Virus record (IMG/VR): IMGVR_UViG_3300031576_000185
Coordinates: 1-37,153 of that record
Direction: 5' to 3' (one strand)
Length of the DNA stretch: 37,153 bases
From: a virus
Positions 6,485 through 14,461 of the stretch are shown here, in pieces. The translations under genes and the position numbers were made by a program. The notes under the pieces were generated by a model. That model saw nothing but the letters and a program-made list of their open reading frames with translations. It was not told the DNA's origin and did no database searches. Within the stretch, counting starts at the first letter, position 1. Every line of letters begins with the position of its first letter.

Positions 6485-6693
6485 TCTTCCTCCTCTTCCT
6501 CCTCTTCTTCTGGCTCCTCGAGGGAACCTTCGTCGATGAGTTCGTAGGCTCGCGCCAGCGCCTGGGCGACGAGCCACGGAGCCAGCCCTTCGTGCAGCAC
6601 GTCAGGGTCGCGGTCGAGCCACAGCCGGATGACGATGTCCACCGGCGCTATCAGCGCGCTGTCGGCCACAGCGTCGTTCGCAGGACCTTCCAT
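6481..6693 (-). CDS. Acidic 70-aa protein with poly-Glu tail
   Basis: Starts at ATG 6693 (GTG 6669 is an alternative) and stops overlapping the holin-like GTG. Residues 11-50 form amphipathic helices (VDIVIRLWLDRDPDVLHEGL, PWLVAQALARAYELI) followed by EEPEEEEEEEEE. The frame is open upstream to 6804, but there it crosses a clear zinc-ribbon gene in another frame, so the longer form is unlikely. The Glu run also serves, at the RNA level, as a purine-rich ribosome site for the next gene. Function not recognised; possibly an antiholin-like or lysis accessory partner, from position only. Confidence 0.58.
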   Translation of the reverse strand: MEGPANDAVADSALIAPVDIVIRLWLDRDPDVLHEGLAPWLVAQALARAYELIDEGSLEEPEEEEEEEEE

Positions 6694-6836
6694 CGCCTGA
6701 GCCCGGTGCGCTTGCCGATGGCCGTCAGGTGCTGGCATGTCACGCAGTAGAACCATGAGCATCGCGCCGAGCGCGGGCAGTGTCTCTTGGACGACCCGCT
6801 GCATGACGGGCAGACGATCGACGCGGGGTACTCAAT
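6651..6836 (-). CDS. Zinc-ribbon protein with apparent ATT start
   Basis: A 61-residue frame ends at TGA 6653-6651 and carries Cys9-x2-Cys12 and Cys31-x2-Cys34 (VCPSCSG, FYCVTCQHL), with His19, Cys20 and Cys26 between and a basic tail. This is a strong zinc-ribbon pattern. No ATG, GTG or TTG is available in frame: the frame runs back into the previous gene. The only initiation-like site is ATT 6836-6834, six bases after a perfect AGGAGG and overlapping the upstream stop (GATTGAG). ATT initiation is rare but known (infC, pcnB). Alternatively it is reached by +1 frameshift from the 54-residue gene. A 107-residue frame on the same strand overlaps and can mask it. Confidence 0.6.
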   Translation of the reverse strand: MEYPASIVCPSCSGSSKRHCPRSARCSWFYCVTCQHLTAIGKRTGLRRWKVLRTTLWPTAR

Positions 6837-6996
6837 CGTCGTCCTCCTCGGCCAGACGCGCGCGGATGAGACGTTTGAGCTGATCCATCTGCCAGGAGTG
6901 GATGGCGAGCTCGATGCGCGTGAAGTCCTGGGGCTTCCCGTGGTAGGCGAGCCAGATCGCGACCGTGCCGATGGGATGGCGAGCGGTGTAGATCAT
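6832..6996 (-). CDS. 54-aa protein of unknown function in lysis cluster
   Basis: Starts at ATG 6996 overlapping the preceding stop (ATGA). The sequence has two parts: a strand-like N-terminus (MIYTARHPIGTVAIWLAYHG) and a helix around HSWQMDQLKRLIRARLAEE with an acidic end EEDDD. The GAG GAG codons near its end double as the AGGAGG ribosome site for the following zinc-ribbon frame, so translation of the two is linked. No family recognised. Confidence 0.65.
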   Translation of the reverse strand: MIYTARHPIGTVAIWLAYHGKPQDFTRIELAIHSWQMDQLKRLIRARLAEEDDD

Positions 6997-7220
6997 CGCC
7001 GCTCCCCGTGATGGGCGTGGTCGCGGAGGTGCTCGACCATCCAGACCTCCATACGGGCGAGGCGTTCGGCCATGTCCTCCACGAGCGAGCCCAGACTGTG
7101 GCCGTTGTTCGTCTTGGTCTGGCGCGAGGCGCGGAAGGCGTAGAAGCTCCCGAACGCCCCGATCGCAGCGACACCGAGGGCGATGACCGCGGCTTCGGAG
7201 ATGACGGCTACGAGACCCAC
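6993..7220 (-). CDS. Single-pass membrane protein with coiled tail, holin-like
   Basis: A 75-residue protein from GTG 7220 with GGAGGA eight bases upstream. Residues 3-28 are a hydrophobic membrane segment (VAVISEAAVIALGVAAIGAF). The tail contains NNGHSLGSLVEDMAERLARM and ends HLRDHAHHGERR, recalling the small phage membrane proteins of the DUF2746 type that accompany endolysins in actinophages. It follows and overlaps the M15-like peptidase gene. It could be a holin, pinholin or spanin-like partner; the two-helix protein downstream is the other candidate. Confidence 0.78.
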   Translation of the reverse strand: MGLVAVISEAAVIALGVAAIGAFGSFYAFRASRQTKTNNGHSLGSLVEDMAERLARMEVWMVEHLRDHAHHGERR

Positions 7221-7933
7221 GGTGGCTTCCTCCCCCCGTGGTCAGCGAACTGTGTATGCGTGTGCGTTTCGTGTTGGTCAGAACCTAAGTAGCGGTCGCG
7301 GTCGAGCCGACCCTCGTTCGCCCACCACACATGGCCGTCGTAGATGTGCCGCTCAACGCCGAGCCGTTCGGAGTTGGCCAAGACGTAGAGATGAACGTCG
7401 TCGAGCACCAGCGCGATGCGGGTCGGGTTGGTCTCGTAGCCGTCGCCCTTGGCTACGCCCCAGTCCTCCGCAGCAGCCCAGGCGTGCTCGGACCATGACG
7501 ACGTACCCGCGACCACGCGAGGGACGAACACACCGAGCGTCTTGGCACCACCGAACACGAGCGAGACTTCCTCGTGGAACGCCAGCGTGGCCTTCGTCGC
7601 TGCGGTCTTGGCTGCCGCCGCCGGAACGACCATCTCCCGGACCTCTCCCGAGCGCACCGCGAGCTGCACCCTGACCGTGGTGTGCCAGATGGTCGGCTTC
7701 GCTTCCTTGGCGGCGGCGAGCATCGCCCTTGCCATCGCCCAGGCCCCAGCGAAGGGGCCAGCGGAGTCAGCGAACTCCTGGCCCTCGGCCCGGAACCGCA
7801 GCGCTCGGTCGGGGTCGGTCCGAGCCTTGCGGATGGCGTTGGTCAGCTCGAACACCGCAGAGAGGTAGCCACGCCGGAGGGGCCCCCAGCGGTGCCGCCC
7901 GTAGCCGACCTGATAAACACCGAACCGGGCCAT
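7208..7933 (-). CDS. Peptidoglycan peptidase, M15/LAS-like (putative endolysin)
   Basis: A 241-residue protein. The first 110 residues are helical and Ala rich. The C-terminal domain carries SWSEHAWAAAEDWGV (His150, Asp157) and HETHTHTQF (His221, 224, 226), the SxHxxxxAxD plus HxxHxH zinc-ligand pattern of D-Ala-D-Ala peptidase-like (LAS/M15) enzymes, with a YDGHVWW segment between. Such enzymes cut stem-peptide bonds of the cell wall. Its place beside small membrane proteins supports an endolysin; its place directly after tail genes leaves open a virion-bound role in entry. ATG 7933 has a weak AGGG upstream. The family call rests on motif pattern only. Confidence 0.82.
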   Translation of the reverse strand: MARFGVYQVGYGRHRWGPLRRGYLSAVFELTNAIRKARTDPDRALRFRAEGQEFADSAGPFAGAWAMARAMLAAAKEAKPTIWHTTVRVQLAVRSGEVREMVVPAAAAKTAATKATLAFHEEVSLVFGGAKTLGVFVPRVVAGTSSWSEHAWAAAEDWGVAKGDGYETNPTRIALVLDDVHLYVLANSERLGVERHIYDGHVWWANEGRLDRDRYLGSDQHETHTHTQFADHGGRKPPWVS

Positions 7934-7961
7934 ATCTGCACCCTGCCCCGCCTGTCTAGGG

Positions 7962-8534
7962 TCAGATCTCGAACATGAACAGGATGGTCAGGCCGTTGTC
8001 GTCCTCACCCCCGGACAGGTTCAGGGCCGCCCCGGCCGTGTGGCGCACGAGGGTCCCGATGGTCTGGCCCGCCGTCATCCGCCGCACCGTGACCGTTGAG
8101 TTCCGCCACACCCCGCCTGAGGTCGCGTCGAGGCGGCACCCGTCGTAGAAGATGGCCCCGCCCGCGTCGATGTCCAGCCCCACGTCTCTCGTGCCGTCGG
8201 GGTCGGTGGCGAACTGGGTCAACTGTGTGATGGTGTAGACCCCGGTGTAGGGAAGCGTGATGGCGGTGAACGTGGCCCCGGTCGGTGTGGGGAACCCCTC
8301 GTTGAACGAGGTCGTGTCGAAAGCGACCGCGGTGATGGTGTTGTCCGAGATGGACTGCGTGCTCGCGCGGTAGACCTTGATCCCGATGCCCGTGATCTTC
8401 CGGACCGACACGTCGGAGACCTTGGAGTCGGAGATGGAGGACTCGGGGGTATAGGTGGAGATGCGAGGGTCGAACGGCGTGGGGTTGACCTCGGGCCAAC
8501 GTCCGTAGGGTCTGAGCGGTCGCCACTGGGTCAT
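7962..8534 (-). CDS. Tail fibre or receptor-binding protein, C1q-like head
   Basis: A 190-residue protein starting at ATG 8534 that overlaps the 911-residue gene's stop (ATGA). After a Pro-rich N-terminus and a short repetitive segment (SSISDSKVSDVSVRKI), residues from about 70 read as a jelly-roll: FTAITLPYTGVYTITQLTQF, then IFYDGCRLDAT, RMTAGQTIGTLV and a final GLTILFMFEI strand. That order and the terminal hydrophobic strand resemble C1q/TNF-like domains found at tips of phage fibres. Such domains usually trimerise and bind host surface sugars or protein. It is the last of the tail genes before lysis, a usual place for a receptor-binding protein. Confidence 0.82.
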   Translation of the reverse strand: MTQWRPLRPYGRWPEVNPTPFDPRISTYTPESSISDSKVSDVSVRKITGIGIKVYRASTQSISDNTITAVAFDTTSFNEGFPTPTGATFTAITLPYTGVYTITQLTQFATDPDGTRDVGLDIDAGGAIFYDGCRLDATSGGVWRNSTVTVRRMTAGQTIGTLVRHTAGAALNLSGGEDDNGLTILFMFEI

Positions 8535-11266
8535 AGCACCCTCAAGGTGACGACGGCTCGCCCCTCGTCGGGCTGGATGAACTCGACACGGATGTCCTCG
8601 ATCGTGACCCGGTAGTCACCACCTGACCCGGAATAGCCATCAGCGAACGACACCGGGGTTCCGGCCCTCCACAGCCCCACGAGCGCTGCCGCCTTTTGCG
8701 CCCCGGTCTGCGTGTCCCCTGCGATCTCCTGGTCCTCCACGGCGTCGGAGCACCGAAGCACGAGGTCGAAGTATTCGTCGCGCTCCGACGCCACGGCCTT
8801 GGTGATGATCCCGCGAACCGTTGGGGTCACGGTCCCTGTGAGCGAGGCGGGCGATAGGCGTGTCTGGATGGATGTGAACGTCGTGGCCTCGCTCGGGGTG
8901 AACGAGTGCCTGGCTCCCCGCCCCGTCGTGCCGAGTTGGACCCATGTGCCGTCGGAGTCCGCCTGGTATTCGACCGACACCTGTTGGAGCGCAGGATCCA
9001 GCTCGTCGGTGAGGACCTGTATGGAAGTGAGTGCCTTGTCCGTTCCGGGCAGGCCGTAGTCGTAGACCGAAGACGTGTGCTTGTTCGCTCCCGCCGCCCC
9101 GGCCTGGCGGTAGGTGGCCTCTGACCCGGTGACCCACACCTCCTCGTCGTACTGAGCGAAGGTCCGCCCCTGGGTGACGGCGAAAGCGCGGGCGTTGGCC
9201 GGCGTCGGCGGGGAGAGTTCGTATTCCAGGTACAGCCCACCTTCGACGGTGTCGAAGCGCCACACACGCGCGCCTTGCAAGATGTAGAGATCGGTCTGGT
9301 AGGCGACCATCGAGACCGGGGCGGCGGCGGTGGGTGAGGTGAAGCGGAAGAACCCGACCCGCTCGGGGATGCCGTTGGCGTCGATGTACCAAAGGACCGA
9401 CTGGGCCGTCTGATCGGACTCCGCCTGGTACTGGCCTGCGATGAACGTCAGGCCGCCGGAGTAGGCGATGGCCGTGGCCTTCATCGCGTTGTCGAGCGAA
9501 GGGAGCTCACGAGGCTGGAGTACCGAGCCCGACGAGTCGACCTCGAACAGCTTGACCGTCGCGTCGCCGTAGTTGAGGAAGAATCGCGCGCCCGAGTTGG
9601 AGCCCGTCATCCGCTGCCGAGCCCCGGTATCGGGAGATTTCGACCCGGCCGGGATGTCGACGAACTGACCAGCGGTGGTGAAGGAGGCGCTGTTGAGATC
9701 GTAGGGGGTGGCCGTGCCGTCCAGCGGCAGCGAGTAGATGCGGACCCCCGAGGCGTCCTCGGCCATCAGGAACACGCGATTCTGGGCGATGCACATGCCG
9801 ACGAGGTCGCGCCCGTTGGCGGAGAAGTGGGCGTAGCGGTCATCGACCCCGGCCGCCGTGAGGGTGTAGACCTCGTCGTTGGACAGCAGGAAATACTGGA
9901 GCGAGTCGGAGTGCGCCATAGCCCGCGTGACCGCCGCGGTCGTGGCGGCCGCGTCGTTGAACGTCCCTTCTTCGTCCCAGTCGTCGTTGGTCGGGTCGTA
10001 GACCCACGCCTTGCCGTCCGCAGCCGCCTGCGAAGCCGCGAGGTAGACGATTCCGTCCAGCCCGAGCTCGACGCAGTTCATGGTGTAGACGGTCGTGGCC
10101 TGGATCGACGCGGCGACCTTGTCCACCCATATCCGCTGCGACCCGCTCGCCCGCTTGACACGGTAGCGGTAGTTCGTAACGGCGGCGGCGCTGAAGACGA
10201 TGGAGCCGACCTTGTTCCCCGCCGCGGTGGCGGTGATCGAGATGGTACGGGTCTGCACCGTGACCGAGCCCGTCTGGTTGAACACCTCGATGACGGCGGT
10301 GTTCACCGACGAGACCTCGGGACCGTACTTGATGAAGTCGATGAGCAAGGAGGCCGACGCGCCGGGGCCGGCAGGTGTCTGGCGGACCCGGAAGTCGTAG
10401 GAGCGACCCGCCGAGGGAGTGAACGACAGGGTCGCGGTAGGCGTCGAGGGTTCGACCACATGGGTGAACCTGACGCTCCGCGATGCGACGACCTGCGCGT
10501 TGTTGATGCCGTTGGTCACATCCAGGATGGAGACGATGGTGTCACCGATGAAGCCGAACCCGAGGAAGATGCTCCAGTGCAGGAAGAACTCCACCCGCTG
10601 GACCTCTGCGGCGGTGAAGTGGGTCCCCGTCACGAGCTTGGTGGTGCGTACGGCCCCGGACCTGAGTGAGAAATCCGCGCCGATGACCTGGCCGTCGCCG
10701 CGGTCGAGCTTGAGCGCGGAGCCTGCGATCTCGGTGTCGTTGTCGGCCGAGCCCTCGCGGTACAAGAAGAAGTCCACCTGCACCGCGGAAGCTCCCGGCG
10801 TGTGGTTTGCGTTGGTACCGACCTGGTCGTTGATGAGGGTGATGCGGCGGTCGGTCCCCGACGTCGTCGAGGTCCCCACCACGTTGGTGAAGTCGGCTGC
10901 ACCCTCGAACGTCGTGGTCGCCGCGCCCGCGACTGCGGGGGTCTGAGCGAGCGAGGAGCGGTTCAGCTTGAACTCCCCCGGGGTGCGGAAGTCCAGACCC
11001 TCAGAGAACAGGAACCGCCGCGCAGAGGAGGGATCGTCGTTGTCTAACACGACCTGGCCTTCCCCGGAGAAGTTGGACTGTATCCAGGTCATCACATCTT
11101 GACGCAGGTTCCGGGAGCCCGGTGCCCCGGTGATGTTGAGCTGGTCGGCGAACAGCGAGCGCCCACCGTGGAGGTAGCACCGCCGCCCTGTGCGCTCCTC
11201 GTAGGACTCGTCCAGCAAGAACTCGGACTCTCCGATACGGACGTGAGCACCAGATGGCAGCGGCAC
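8531..11266 (-). CDS. Large tail protein with beta-propeller-like middle (tail hub/nozzle candidate)
   Basis: A 911-residue protein starting at GTG 11266, right after the previous stop and seven bases after GGAG. Residues 1-110 form a distinct N-domain. Residues 110-390 read as two beta-sandwich or carbohydrate-binding-like domains. Residues about 395-720 carry repeated blades: TMNCVELGLDGIVYLAAS, ... KAWVYDP, MCIAQNRVFLMAEDASGVRI, TDLYILQGARVWRFD. About 720-911 is a beta-rich end (VEFIQPDEGRAVVTLRVL). Propeller-containing tail nozzle or hub proteins close the tail tip in short-tailed phages. Without a visible tape measure, that role is favoured; a long-tailed baseplate or sugar-binding protein is the alternative. 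It is followed by a C1q-like fibre gene. Confidence 0.88.
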   Translation of the reverse strand: MPLPSGAHVRIGESEFLLDESYEERTGRRCYLHGGRSLFADQLNITGAPGSRNLRQDVMTWIQSNFSGEGQVVLDNDDPSSARRFLFSEGLDFRTPGEFKLNRSSLAQTPAVAGAATTTFEGAADFTNVVGTSTTSGTDRRITLINDQVGTNANHTPGASAVQVDFFLYREGSADNDTEIAGSALKLDRGDGQVIGADFSLRSGAVRTTKLVTGTHFTAAEVQRVEFFLHWSIFLGFGFIGDTIVSILDVTNGINNAQVVASRSVRFTHVVEPSTPTATLSFTPSAGRSYDFRVRQTPAGPGASASLLIDFIKYGPEVSSVNTAVIEVFNQTGSVTVQTRTISITATAAGNKVGSIVFSAAAVTNYRYRVKRASGSQRIWVDKVAASIQATTVYTMNCVELGLDGIVYLAASQAAADGKAWVYDPTNDDWDEEGTFNDAAATTAAVTRAMAHSDSLQYFLLSNDEVYTLTAAGVDDRYAHFSANGRDLVGMCIAQNRVFLMAEDASGVRIYSLPLDGTATPYDLNSASFTTAGQFVDIPAGSKSPDTGARQRMTGSNSGARFFLNYGDATVKLFEVDSSGSVLQPRELPSLDNAMKATAIAYSGGLTFIAGQYQAESDQTAQSVLWYIDANGIPERVGFFRFTSPTAAAPVSMVAYQTDLYILQGARVWRFDTVEGGLYLEYELSPPTPANARAFAVTQGRTFAQYDEEVWVTGSEATYRQAGAAGANKHTSSVYDYGLPGTDKALTSIQVLTDELDPALQQVSVEYQADSDGTWVQLGTTGRGARHSFTPSEATTFTSIQTRLSPASLTGTVTPTVRGIITKAVASERDEYFDLVLRCSDAVEDQEIAGDTQTGAQKAAALVGLWRAGTPVSFADGYSGSGGDYRVTIEDIRVEFIQPDEGRAVVTLRVL

Positions 11267-12172
11267 CTAGAATCTCCGGCCGTCACGCGAGCGCCATACC
11301 CGCTGCGGAGGCACCAGCTTCTTCACCTCGGCCCGCTCGCTGGTGATGGCCTCGTTGGCGAGCTGGCGGTAGTAGGCGCTGGTATTGATCCGCTGGCCCG
11401 GCCGGACGCTCCGGTCGCCCTGTGTGGTGTCCTGGCCGTGGCGGCGCGGCTCCTCCCACTCCAACAGGTAGGCGCAGGCGAGCCACTGGACGATGCGTTC
11501 GTGGCGGATGTTGAGGGTCCCGATCACGAGCCGGTGACCGCAGGTGACGTAGAAGTTCTCGGTACCCGGCACGCCGAAGTTCTTGCGGATGACGAACATC
11601 TTCCCGGTGGCGTAGTGGGTGGTGTCGGTGTTGCGGGGGTAGCGGGAAAACTCCCCGGCCTTGAGGAAAAGCGGCTCGGTCATCGTGGCGGTGAACTGGT
11701 AGACCGTGAGGAACTGTTCACACGACGATGTCGGGGCGTTGTAGTCCCGCGAGCCGTCGGCGTTCGAAACGACCGTGTGCTCGTTCAAGTCGTAGAGACC
11801 TTCGTTGAACAGGTTGGTCTCGAGCACCGTGTTCGTGGCCTGGGCCACGGCGTCGTAGGCGTAGCGGGGCTTCACGAGCATGAAGCTGTTGTCTGCGTGC
11901 GTCGACTCGGCGGTAGAGCCGTTGAACCCTCGGTATGCCTCGAAACTCGCGGCGTCGGCGTTGACGGAGATGACCAGCCGTTGCTCTGCGCCGGAGGCTC
12001 CGCCATCGTCGTGTTCGAGCACCTGCCCTATCGCGATCTTGCCGATGTCGGTCGTGTCGAGCACGACCGTCTCCACCGTCGCGTTGGCGATGGCCCCGTT
12101 GAGGTGGACGCGCTCGGGTACATCGGCGAGGATGCGGCGTATCGAGGTGACGGTCGCTGCCATCGTTGCCAT
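11267..12172 (-). CDS. Virion protein, probable tail adaptor or connector
   Basis: A 301-residue protein from ATG 12172. The N-terminal half is beta-rich and includes KIAIGQVLEHDD, RLVISVNADAASFEAYRGFN and a STAESTHADNSFMLV turn: the pattern of a phage-wide structural family in which a beta-barrel with an RGxxGTxAxxH-like loop precedes PRYxYDAVAQATN and a helix. In other phages proteins of this look serve as tail adaptor or neck components. The C-terminal half contains ACAYLLEWEEPRR and a helical, basic end. It sits directly before the 911-residue tail protein. The role is inferred from this resemblance and order. Confidence 0.85.
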   Translation of the reverse strand: MATMAATVTSIRRILADVPERVHLNGAIANATVETVVLDTTDIGKIAIGQVLEHDDGGASGAEQRLVISVNADAASFEAYRGFNGSTAESTHADNSFMLVKPRYAYDAVAQATNTVLETNLFNEGLYDLNEHTVVSNADGSRDYNAPTSSCEQFLTVYQFTATMTEPLFLKAGEFSRYPRNTDTTHYATGKMFVIRKNFGVPGTENFYVTCGHRLVIGTLNIRHERIVQWLACAYLLEWEEPRRHGQDTTQGDRSVRPGQRINTSAYYRQLANEAITSERAEVKKLVPPQRVWRSRDGRRF

Positions 12173-12175
12173 GGC

Positions 12176-12961
12176 TCATCCCTCCGTTGGGTAGTAGCCA
12201 CCACCGATGTACGGGTAGGGGGCTTCGGTCGCGCCACCCGGCACTACCTCCCGGAAGGCCACCAGCAGCGTCACGCGGTCGGCCGATGCCTGCGCGGTGA
12301 GGTCGTAGGTCTGGGTGGTCGAGGTCTCGATGAGGTAGCCCGCTCGGCCGCCGACGTTGGTCGCCGCGGCGCCACCGGTCGTGCCGTAGTAGGCGAGGGC
12401 AGCGAAGTTGAACCCTGAGTAACCCGCGTCGATGGCGTTGACGCCCGAAGCGCCCGACTCCATCGTGTTGGTGCCGATCCACAGGTGTTGCTCGTTCGTG
12501 AGCGAGCCGACCGTGACGGTGTAGGCAGCCGATGCTGCGATCCGCTCGGAGCCCGCGCCTGCGACCGCGATCGTGTTACCCGCGCCGAAGGACCACTCAC
12601 CCAAGATGCCCAGCCCCTTGGCCGTACGGGCGGTGCCTAGGGTCAGGGTGATGACATCTGAAGTCGCGATGCCGGTGGTCAGGACCGACCACCACAGCGA
12701 CGCGACGATGCCGTCGGCGGCGGCGCCGGCGGAGTAGCGGGCCTCCTTCGCCTTCGTCCAGGTGTTGCCCAAGGCGTCGGCGACGCTGTGCTCGGTCGTG
12801 TCGTCGGCCGACGTAGTGCCGGTGTTGTCGGTGATCGCGGCGAGACAGACGAGATTGCCAGTCGTGAGCGCCGAGGTCGGCGAGACCCCCAACGTCGTGT
12901 CGGAAACCTTCTCGTTCGCCGTCCCGAGATCGTTGTCGGCGCCGACGAGTGCGAATGCCAT
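12176..12961 (-). CDS. Beta-rich virion protein, probable tail fibre
   Basis: A 261-residue protein from ATG 12961. It is rich in Ala, Gly, Ser and Thr with alternating hydrophobics, the composition of beta-sandwich virion proteins: an N-terminal LTTGNLVCLAAITDN, VADALGNTWTKAKEARYS, ASLWWSVLTTG, TLTLGTARTAKGLGILGEWS and a C-terminal DRVTLLVAFREVV. This layout is common among phage and actinobacterial surface proteins of unknown function. The last 20 residues are Gly/Tyr/Pro rich (YPYIGGGYYPTEG). Part of the tail and fibre block, it may decorate the capsid or form a fibre; the exact site is unknown. Confidence 0.83.
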   Translation of the reverse strand: MAFALVGADNDLGTANEKVSDTTLGVSPTSALTTGNLVCLAAITDNTGTTSADDTTEHSVADALGNTWTKAKEARYSAGAAADGIVASLWWSVLTTGIATSDVITLTLGTARTAKGLGILGEWSFGAGNTIAVAGAGSERIAASAAYTVTVGSLTNEQHLWIGTNTMESGASGVNAIDAGYSGFNFAALAYYGTTGGAAATNVGGRAGYLIETSTTQTYDLTAQASADRVTLLVAFREVVPGGATEAPYPYIGGGYYPTEG

Positions 12962-12971
12962 CAGCGCCTCA

Positions 12972-14132
12972 TCATATGATGACGTAGTACCACACGGAGA
13001 TGGTCAATGGGTTGATCGCGGCCGATGTGGTCACCAGCAGGTCGTCGCCGTTGGTACCGGCGATGAACGGGCCGTCCATGACGACGCCGGGCTTGAGTGT
13101 CGCCGACGGCGCGAACTCGCCGTCGAAGATCGCGCGAGAGGTGCCCCGCGAGTAGGCCGCCGTCCCGAAGAATAGTTGCAACGTCCCGGCGGTCGTCCCG
13201 CCCACCTGTATCTGGACCTTGGTGACGACGAGCTTCTCTGACGCGCCGCCGGCGATTAGTACGGTCGTCGTCTGCGTAGTCGTGTACTGCGCCGCCTCGT
13301 GGACGAGGCTCCAGGGGTCTCCGTTGAGGCCGACGTGCGGCGCGGTAGAGACCATCTGCGCGCCGTTGCGGTTCGTCCACAGCGACGCGGCGTCGCCGTC
13401 CGCGCCGACGTCGGTCGGGACGGCGGTCGACGCCCGGCCTGCGACGAGGTTCGGGTTGCCCGACACCGGCGACGCGTGGGCTGCTCCGCCGACCGCCGTG
13501 ACCGAGCCGGAGGTCACAGTGACATCGTTGTTCGCACCGAGGTTGACGAGGGCACCGTCTACCGACGTACCGGCGGCGCGGTCCCACGTCGCGCCGTCCC
13601 AGACCAGACCGAACGCACCGACCGCCGGGGCCGTGGGGTTGGCTGCGTTGTCACCCAGGGCGGCGGCGGCAGGGAGTTCGGAATCGACCGTCACCGTGCC
13701 GGTCACGGTGACGTCGTTGTTGGCCCCGAGGTTGACCAAGGCTCCGTCCGCCGAGGTGCCCGCAGCTCGGTCCCAGGTGACCCCGTCGAAGACCATCTGG
13801 AAGGCACCGACCGCCGGGACGGTCGGGTTAGCTGCGTTCTCTGCGAGCGCCACTGCCGCAGGAAGCTCGGTGTCGACGGCGGGCATCGTCACGATGTCCA
13901 CGTTGCCGATGTTGTTGTCCCCGGCTGCGATGGTCAGGACGTCGACGTCTCCGATGTTGTTCACGCCCGCCGCGAGGTTGGCGGTGATGGTGCCCGATAC
14001 CGGCTGCGTGGTGGTTCCGGTGGGGTCTATCCGAACCGGCGTCCCCACAGGGGCGTCGACGGTGAGCGAGCCGGAGTTGTCATCGACGGAGACGGGTTCT
14101 TGGATGGGCTCGGGACTAACCGTCGTACCCAT
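12972..14132 (-). CDS. Virion fibre or collar protein with 63-residue tandem repeat
   Basis: A 386-residue protein starting at ATG 14132, which shares one base with the previous stop (TGATG). After a PVGTPVRID and NNIGNVDIVTMP region (a short repeat, NNIGDVDVLTIA and NNIGNVDIVTMP), two nearly identical 63-residue units follow, each with NAANPT, PAVGAF, DGxTWDRAAGTSxDGALV and NLGANNDVTVT. Similar units occur in collar, fibre or decoration proteins of many environmental phages. The C-terminal 150 residues form a compact beta domain (SEKLVVTKVQIQVGG, LQLFFGTAAYS, LTISVWYYVII). Probably assembled as an elongated trimer. Function beyond structure is unknown. Confidence 0.88.
   Translation of the reverse strand: MGTTVSPEPIQEPVSVDDNSGSLTVDAPVGTPVRIDPTGTTTQPVSGTITANLAAGVNNIGDVDVLTIAAGDNNIGNVDIVTMPAVDTELPAAVALAENAANPTVPAVGAFQMVFDGVTWDRAAGTSADGALVNLGANNDVTVTGTVTVDSELPAAAALGDNAANPTAPAVGAFGLVWDGATWDRAAGTSVDGALVNLGANNDVTVTSGSVTAVGGAAHASPVSGNPNLVAGRASTAVPTDVGADGDAASLWTNRNGAQMVSTAPHVGLNGDPWSLVHEAAQYTTTQTTTVLIAGGASEKLVVTKVQIQVGGTTAGTLQLFFGTAAYSRGTSRAIFDGEFAPSATLKPGVVMDGPFIAGTNGDDLLVTTSAAINPLTISVWYYVII
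13519..13878 (-). repeat. 189-base tandem duplication in fibre gene
   Basis: Two copies start at 13519 and 13708 (plus-strand marker GTGACATCGTTG and GTGACGTCGTTG), a period of 189 bases or 63 codons. Nucleotide identity is high but most changes are synonymous or conservative, so the duplication is old enough to have drifted but is kept in frame. Confidence 0.8.
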
Positions 14133-14461
14133 CAGGTCACCAGCACCGCGGAGATGGTCACCGTGAGCGCCGTTGAGGTCCCCTGCTTGCCTTGGATCGT
14201 GTCGGCGGCCGCCAAGATGTCCCAGCACGGGATGTGGACGAAGCCGCTGGCGGGAACGGAGTAGGCCGACAAGAGCCAGTGGTTCGCCGCGGTGTCGGAG
14301 GTCCCGTTGAGCGCGAGCGTGATGGTCGCCGCCGTCCCGGTCGTGTTGGTGACGGTGACCGACTGCACGGTGGCGGTCGTGGCGCCCGGCACCGTGTAGA
14401 GGGTCGCGTTCGTCGTCGCGGGCTGTGCCGGACCGTAGACGCGGCTCACTGCATCAACCAC
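14132..14461 (-). CDS. Small beta-sandwich virion protein
   Basis: A 109-residue protein from ATG 14461. It is a single beta domain: TLYTVPGATTATVQSVTVTN, TITLALNG, HWLLSAYSVPASGFVHI and a final TALTVTISAVLVT. This matches small phage decoration or fibre-associated proteins in which a VPAGxTATVxSVxVTNT start is common. It overlaps the upstream fibre gene by 8 bases and the next by one, so the three are translated together. Likely a minor virion subunit. Confidence 0.8.
   Translation of the reverse strand: MVDAVSRVYGPAQPATTNATLYTVPGATTATVQSVTVTNTTGTAATITLALNGTSDTAANHWLLSAYSVPASGFVHIPCWDILAAADTIQGKQGTSTALTVTISAVLVT

Noticed and set aside
6481-6804. Single 107-residue gene from ATG 6804
   Set aside because: Its first part overlaps the zinc-ribbon frame, which has four well-placed Cys, and itself looks random; only the part from about 6693 is protein-like.
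7953-7962. TGTCTAGGGT occurring three times (7953, 31746 plus strand; 33646-33655 minus strand)
   Set aside because: One copy is inside the terminase coding end; positions have no common context, so chance is likely.
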